A DNA stretch of 8,606 nt from an uncultured Eggerthellaceae bacterium (lineage in GTDB: Bacteria; Actinomycetota; Coriobacteriia; Coriobacteriales; Eggerthellaceae), in assembly GCA_947632575.1 (NCBI GenBank), contig CANRPV010000059.1, positions 1 through 8,606 of the forward strand, written 5' to 3'. The position numbers were made by a program, and so were the translations under genes. This document shows positions 4,886 through 8,606 of this stretch, in pieces (position 1 is the first letter of the stretch; the number at the start of each line of letters is the position of its first letter). The notes beneath the pieces were generated by a model, which saw only the letters and a program-made list of their open reading frames with translations, was not told the origin of the DNA and made no database searches.

Positions 4886-7003
4886 TTATGCGTTTCCGCC
4901 AGCTTTGCTGATAATTTCTTCGGCCACGTTCTTGGGCACTTGTTCGTAGGAATCAAACTGCATCGTGTAGGATGCACGACCTTGGGTTGCGCTGCGCAAG
5001 TCGGTCGCATAACCGAACATCTCCGACAGCGGCACCTTGGCGCTGATGGTCTTCGCGTTGCCGCGATCCCCCATTCCCTGAATCTGGCCACGACGGCTGG
5101 ACAGGTTGCCCATCACGTCGCCCATGTACTCTTCCGGAGTTTCCACTTCAACGGCCATAACCGGCTCAAGCAGCACCGAGGAACCCTTGCGCAGAGCCTC
5201 TTTGATGGCCATGGAACCGGCGATCTTGAAGGCGGCCTCAGAGGAGTCCACCTCGTGATAGGAGCCGTCCACGAGCTCGACGCGCACATCGACGACCGGA
5301 TATCCCGCCACGACGCCCGCGTTGAGGGCCTCTTGGATGCCCTTGTCGATCGGGGTAATGTATTCCTTGGGCACAACGCCGCCGACGATCTTGTTCTCGA
5401 AGCTGTAGCCCTTGCCCGGCTCCTGCGGATACATGTTGATAACCGCATGACCGTACTGACCACGACCACCGGATTGGCGAACGAACTTGCCCTCGGCCCC
5501 TTGGACCTCCTTGGTGGCGGTTTCGCGATAGGCTACCTGCGGTTTGCCCACGTTAGCCTCGACCTTGAACTCACGCAGCAGGCGGTCGATGATGATCTCC
5601 AGATGAAGCTCGCCCATGCCGGCGATGATGGTCTGGCCGGTCTCCTGGTTGGTGGTGACCCTAAAGGTAGGATCTTCCTCGGCGAGCTTCTGCAGGGCGA
5701 TGGCCATCTTATCCTGCTCGGCCTTGGTCTTAGGCTCGACGGCGATGTCGATAACCGGCTCGGCGAACTCCATGGACTCGAGGATGATCGGGTGCTTCTC
5801 ATCGCAAAGCGTGTCACCGGTGGACGTATCCTTCAGACCGACCACAGCCACGATGTCGCCAGCAGAGCAGGAATCGATGTCAACTCGCTGATTGGAGTGC
5901 ATCTGCAGAAGACGACCGATGCGCTCCTTCTTGTCCTTGCTGGCGTTGGTGACATAGCTGCCTGATTCCAGCTTGCCGGAATAGACACGCAGGTAGGTGA
6001 GCTTGCCCACATAGGGATCAGTCATGATTTTGAAGGCCAAGGCCGCAAACGGCGCCTTCGGATCAGAGGGACGCTCGTCTTCCTCGCCGGTCTTGGGATC
6101 GACGCCCTTGATGGGAGGAATGTCCACAGGACTCGGCATGTAGTCCACAACGGCATCCAGAAGCTCCTGAACACCCTTGTTCTTGTAAGCGGAGCCTACG
6201 AACACCGGGTTGAGCTTGCAGGCGATGACGCCCTTGCGAATGGCGGCGCGCAGCTCTTCGACGGAGACCTCTTCCTCCATGAGGACCTTTTCCATAAGGT
6301 CGTCGTCGCAGTCCGCGGCAGCCTCGAGAAGCTCCTGGTGACGAAGTTCGGCCTCTTCCCGATACTCCTCCGGAATGGCATCCATCGGCTCGGGATAGGT
6401 CATGCCCTTATCGTCGGCCTTGAAGTCCCATGCGGTCATGGTGACCAGATCGACTACGCCCCAGAACTGATCTTCAGCGCCCAGCGGAATCTGAGCGGCC
6501 ACAGCCGGAGCATCCAGACGATCTTTCATCGTCTCGATAGCGTGGAAGTAATCGGCACCTACGCGGTCGTACTTGTTGATGAAGGCGATGCGCGGAACGC
6601 CGTAGCGCTCGGCCTGACGCCACACGGTCTCTGACTGAGGCTGTACGCCGGCGACGGCGTCGAACACAGCCACAGCACCGTCGAGGACGCGCAAAGAGCG
6701 CTCTACCTCAGCGGTAAAGTCAACGTGACCGGGGGTGTCGATGATTTGGAAACGATACTCTTTGCCGTTTTCGGAACCGGCGGGATACTTCCAGAAGCAG
6801 GTGGTGGCGGCAGCGGTAATGGTTACGCCGCGCTCCTGCTCCTGCACCATCCAGTCCATGGTGGCAGCGCCGTCATGAACTTCACCGATCTTGTGAGTCT
6901 TACCGGTGTAGTAAAGAATACGCTCCGTCGTGGTGGTTTTGCCCGCGTCAATATGGGCCATAATGCCGATATTGCGGGTATCTTTTAGATCATTAGTTGG
7001 CAT
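4886..7003 (-). CDS. fusA: Translation elongation factor G
   Basis: 705 residues, the normal length. EF-G is the GTPase that drives tRNA and mRNA translocation and, with RRF, ribosome recycling. Domain I: G1 AHIDAGKTT (16-24), switch I around RGVTIT (58-63), G3 DTPGHVDF (89-96), G4 NKYD (143-146), G5 GSA (270-272). Domain III contains ETGQTIIAGMGELHLE (454-469), domain IV SGGRGQYGHA (511-520) and the translocation-loop region near SYHEVDSSEA (581-590), and domain V the SSRRGQIQGM stretch (635-644). G4 is usually NKMD in EF-G; Tyr at this place is tolerated by the NKxD pattern. All key GTPase residues are present, so this is the main EF-G rather than an accessory paralogue, as its place in the str cluster also says. 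The gap to rpsG is 17 nt, with a GGGTG before the ATG. Confidence 0.98.
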   Translation of the reverse strand: MPTNDLKDTRNIGIMAHIDAGKTTTTERILYYTGKTHKIGEVHDGAATMDWMVQEQERGVTITAAATTCFWKYPAGSENGKEYRFQIIDTPGHVDFTAEVERSLRVLDGAVAVFDAVAGVQPQSETVWRQAERYGVPRIAFINKYDRVGADYFHAIETMKDRLDAPAVAAQIPLGAEDQFWGVVDLVTMTAWDFKADDKGMTYPEPMDAIPEEYREEAELRHQELLEAAADCDDDLMEKVLMEEEVSVEELRAAIRKGVIACKLNPVFVGSAYKNKGVQELLDAVVDYMPSPVDIPPIKGVDPKTGEEDERPSDPKAPFAALAFKIMTDPYVGKLTYLRVYSGKLESGSYVTNASKDKKERIGRLLQMHSNQRVDIDSCSAGDIVAVVGLKDTSTGDTLCDEKHPIILESMEFAEPVIDIAVEPKTKAEQDKMAIALQKLAEEDPTFRVTTNQETGQTIIAGMGELHLEIIIDRLLREFKVEANVGKPQVAYRETATKEVQGAEGKFVRQSGGRGQYGHAVINMYPQEPGKGYSFENKIVGGVVPKEYITPIDKGIQEALNAGVVAGYPVVDVRVELVDGSYHEVDSSEAAFKIAGSMAIKEALRKGSSVLLEPVMAVEVETPEEYMGDVMGNLSSRRGQIQGMGDRGNAKTISAKVPLSEMFGYATDLRSATQGRASYTMQFDSYEQVPKNVAEEIISKAGGNA

Positions 7004-7020
7004 GTAATCACCCTAAGGTG

Positions 7021-7491
7021 TTAGAAGCGGTAATGGGAGAAGGCCCGGTTGGCCTCAGCCATCTTGTACATGTCTTCACGACGCTTCACGGAAGCGCCGG
7101 TGTTTTCGGAGGCATCGAGGATCTCGGCCGCGAGGCGCTGCTGCATCGTGTGCTCCTTGCGCTTACGAGAGAAGTCGACGATCCAACGAATGGCAAGCGT
7201 CGTGGCGCGACGGGAGTTAACCTCCATTGGCACCTGATAGGTGGCACCGCCTACACGCTTCGGCTTGCACTCAAGAGTCGGACGAACATTGTCCATAGCG
7301 GTCTTGAAGACAGACAGCGGGTCCTGACCAGTCTTTTCCTCAACGATGTCAAAAGCACCATAGACGATGTTTTCGGCGAGAGATTTCTTGCCATCCAGGA
7401 GCACCTTATTGATGAGCTGGGTGACCAGACGATTGTTGTAGCGAGCATCCGGCTGGGTTTCCCGGCGGACGGCTGCAGAACGACGTGGCAT
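7021..7491 (-). CDS. rpsG: 30S ribosomal protein S7
   Basis: 156 residues, full length. S7 nucleates assembly of the 30S head and touches the E site. Seen: RYNNRLVTQLINKVLLDGKK (17-36), the beta-hairpin VGGATYQVPMEV (80-91), and the conserved C-terminus KRREDMYKMAEANRAF. AAGGAG lies 5 nt before the ATG and overlaps the end of rpsL. The rpsL-rpsG gap is only 11 nt, so the long intercistronic S7-binding site that gives feedback control in E. coli cannot be present in that form. Confidence 0.97.
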   Translation of the reverse strand: MPRRSAAVRRETQPDARYNNRLVTQLINKVLLDGKKSLAENIVYGAFDIVEEKTGQDPLSVFKTAMDNVRPTLECKPKRVGGATYQVPMEVNSRRATTLAIRWIVDFSRKRKEHTMQQRLAAEILDASENTGASVKRREDMYKMAEANRAFSHYRF

Positions 7492-7502
7492 AAAAACTCC
7501 TT

Positions 7503-7874
7503 CTACTTCGGGCGCTTCGCGCCATAACGGCTGCGAGCCTGCTTGCGGTTGTCCACCGCAGCGCAGTCGAGAGCCGCGCGGATGACCTTATAACGAACAC
7601 CAGGCAGGTCCTTTACACGGCCGCCACGGATGAGCACCATGGAGTGCTCCTGGAGGTTGTGTCCGATGCCCGGGATGTAGGCGGTGACTTCCATGCCGTT
7701 TACCAGACGTACACGGCAAACCTTACGAAGTGCCGAATTCGGCTTTTTAGGGGTGGTGGTGTACACGCGGGTGCATACGCCACGTTTTTGAGGGTTACCC
7801 TTGAGAGCAGGGGTCTTTTTCTTATCGACCTGCTTTTGGCGCCCCTTGCGCACCAATTGATTAATGGTAGGCAA
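7503..7874 (-). CDS. rpsL: 30S ribosomal protein S12, TTG start
   Basis: 123 residues. S12 helps check codon-anticodon pairing in the decoding centre. The start codon is TTG: the protein PTINQLVRKGR begins directly after it as in other S12 proteins, and AAGGAG stands 7 nt upstream, so no other start fits. Key loops are TPKKPNSALRK (41-51) and RGGRVKDLPGVRY (83-95). Lys43 and Lys88, the usual sites of streptomycin-resistance changes, are wild type, and Asp89, the beta-methylthiolated residue in some bacteria, is present. It is the first gene of the operon and lies behind a recognisable promoter. Confidence 0.97.
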   Translation of the reverse strand: MPTINQLVRKGRQKQVDKKKTPALKGNPQKRGVCTRVYTTTPKKPNSALRKVCRVRLVNGMEVTAYIPGIGHNLQEHSMVLIRGGRVKDLPGVRYKVIRAALDCAAVDNRKQARSRYGAKRPK

Positions 7875-7978
7875 AACTAAGCTCCTTTTTTCTTATCTGA
7901 TCGTCCTTGATCATTCCGACGATTCATGTACGCTCAGCTGCTGCGCACACAAAAGCGGAATAGGCGCCAAAAGGCGCG
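7875..7978 (-). promoter_or_regulatory. 5' leader of the rpsL operon with small hairpins
   Basis: About 105 nt separate the predicted transcription start (near 7979) from the rpsL start codon. A 5-bp GC-only hairpin (GCGCC, loop TTTT, GGCGC; 7977-7964) sits at the very 5' end. Two mutually exclusive small stems lie near the ribosome binding site: TGATC/GATCA (7913-7909 with 7902-7898) and ATCGTC/GACGAT (7923-7918 with 7905-7900). No known ribosomal-protein leader motif was recognised. Confidence 0.35.
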
Positions 7979-7985
7979 ACCGAGA

Positions 7986-8014
7986 ATACTAGGCTTCTTC
8001 ACCCAGCTTGTCAA
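7986..8014 (-). promoter_or_regulatory. Sigma-70-type promoter of the rpsL-rplW operon
   Basis: Read on the minus strand, TTGACA (8014-8009) is a perfect -35 box, followed by a 17-nt spacer and TAGTAT (7991-7986), matching 4 of 6 positions of the -10 box. It lies between the M20 peptidase stop and rpsL. Transcription would start at about 7979. No convincing terminator separates it from the peptidase gene, so some readthrough from upstream is possible. Confidence 0.7.
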
Positions 8015-8069
8015 ACGCCACGCACCCGGGAGTGTCCATCTGCTAGATTTTCATAAGACCAGTTCAGAG

Positions 8070-8606
8070 CTAAGCGGGAAAATTATTTGCGTATTCGTCG
8101 ATAATCGCTTCCGCATAACGGGCCATATCATTAAGGTCCTTGACGCTGATGTATTCGTCCAAGGAGTGATAATTGGCCATGCCGGTACCGAGAGTGATGG
8201 CAAGGGCGCCCTTTTGGCCGAGCACGTTCGCATCCGCACCGCCCCCGCTAGAAGCCAACTTAAAGTCCAAACCGGCAGCCGCAGCCGCACGGCGGAGACT
8301 CTCGATAAGAGGCATGTCCTCTGTATAAAGAATTCCTGGGTAGTCTAGGCGCCAGTCCAACTCCACCGTGCCACCGAAGCGCTCAGCCGCGATCTCAAGT
8401 GCGCGGGTCATGGCGTCGCGCTGGGCTAGCACCCGTTCCTCATAGATGGAGCGGCACTCGCCCTCCAGATAGCAGGATTCGCAGACCACATTGCGCGCCT
8501 CTCCCCCGCGAATGATCCCAATGTTTGCGGTGGTGCACTCGTCGATGCGGCCCAGTTCCATATGAGTGATGGCGTCTGCGGCCATCTCGATGGCTGATAT
8601 GCCCTT
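8070..8606 (-). CDS. M20-family metallopeptidase (PepT-like), N-terminal part beyond window edge
   Basis: The last 178 codons of a zinc-dependent peptidase of the M20 group, resembling PepT-like cytosolic peptidases that trim di- or tripeptides. The frame is open to the right edge (KGISAIE precedes the Met at 8585), so the true start and the metal-binding N-terminal half are not visible. Seen: the end of the lid/dimerisation domain (AADAITHMELGRIDECTTAN, GGEARNVV, LEGECRS) and the second part of the catalytic domain with GGGADANVLGQKG and LGTGMANYHSLDEYI, whose His is the expected last metal ligand. The Cys-rich VCESCYLEGEC is unusual. It runs in the same direction as the ribosomal operon, 195 nt upstream. 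Exact substrate cannot be told. Confidence 0.85.
   Translation of the reverse strand, partial: KGISAIEMAADAITHMELGRIDECTTANIGIIRGGEARNVVCESCYLEGECRSIYEERVLAQRDAMTRALEIAAERFGGTVELDWRLDYPGILYTEDMPLIESLRRAAAAAGLDFKLASSGGGADANVLGQKGALAITLGTGMANYHSLDEYISVKDLNDMARYAEAIIDEYANNFPA

Noticed and set aside
3872..5965. A 697-codon open frame on the plus strand
   Set aside because: It lies opposite rplC, rpsJ and fusA, and its Leu/His/Asp/Gly-rich translation resembles no family. It is an antisense shadow of strongly biased codons.
7503..7874. Streptomycin-resistance changes in S12
   Set aside because: Lys43 and Lys88 are both wild type.
7964..7977. Terminator of the M20 peptidase gene
   Set aside because: The stem is only 5 bp without a U-run, and lies downstream of the predicted rpsL promoter start, so it belongs to the leader.

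Overview
The window looks like a chromosomal piece of a moderate-GC actinobacterium. The class Coriobacteriia is my best guess, from the style of the ribosomal proteins and EF-G and the company of an LCP protein and an orphan AAA_14/DUF4143 ATPase. This placement is inference from remembered family features, not a database result. No tRNA, rRNA, CRISPR array, insertion sequence or prophage gene is visible.

Layout. (1) Positions 1-1183, plus strand: the 3' part of a LytR-CpsA-Psr (LCP) family cell-wall glycopolymer ligase, cut by the left edge. (2) 1184-1394: a 17-bp perfect hairpin, then an AT-rich promoter region built around a 26-bp perfect palindrome. (3) 1395-2735, plus strand: a complete AAA_14/DUF4143 ATPase. 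(4) 2736-2952: a convergent intergenic region with a strong bidirectional terminator, three imperfect 11-bp tandem repeats and a structured hairpin. (5) 2953-7874, minus strand: a tight translation operon in the order rpsL, rpsG, fusA, rpsJ, rplC, rplD, rplW. (6) 7875-8069: the promoter and roughly 105-nt leader of that operon. (7) 8070-8606, minus strand: the 3' part of an M20-family (PepT-like) metallopeptidase, cut by the right edge.

How it works together. The minus-strand operon joins the str cluster (S12, S7, EF-G) directly to the start of the S10 cluster (S10, L3, L4, L23). Gaps run from 1 nt of overlap to 41 nt, so it can be made as one message from a good sigma-70-type promoter (TTGACA, 17-nt spacer, TAGTAT) upstream of rpsL. 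Two absences stand out: there is no tuf between fusA and rpsJ, and no rplB after rplW, where a terminator and a convergent, apparently foreign ATPase gene sit instead.

The most interesting signals are the break in the usually unbroken S10 gene order and the palindrome with an extra half-site covering the ATPase promoter. I found no clear evidence of a wholly new multi-gene system.
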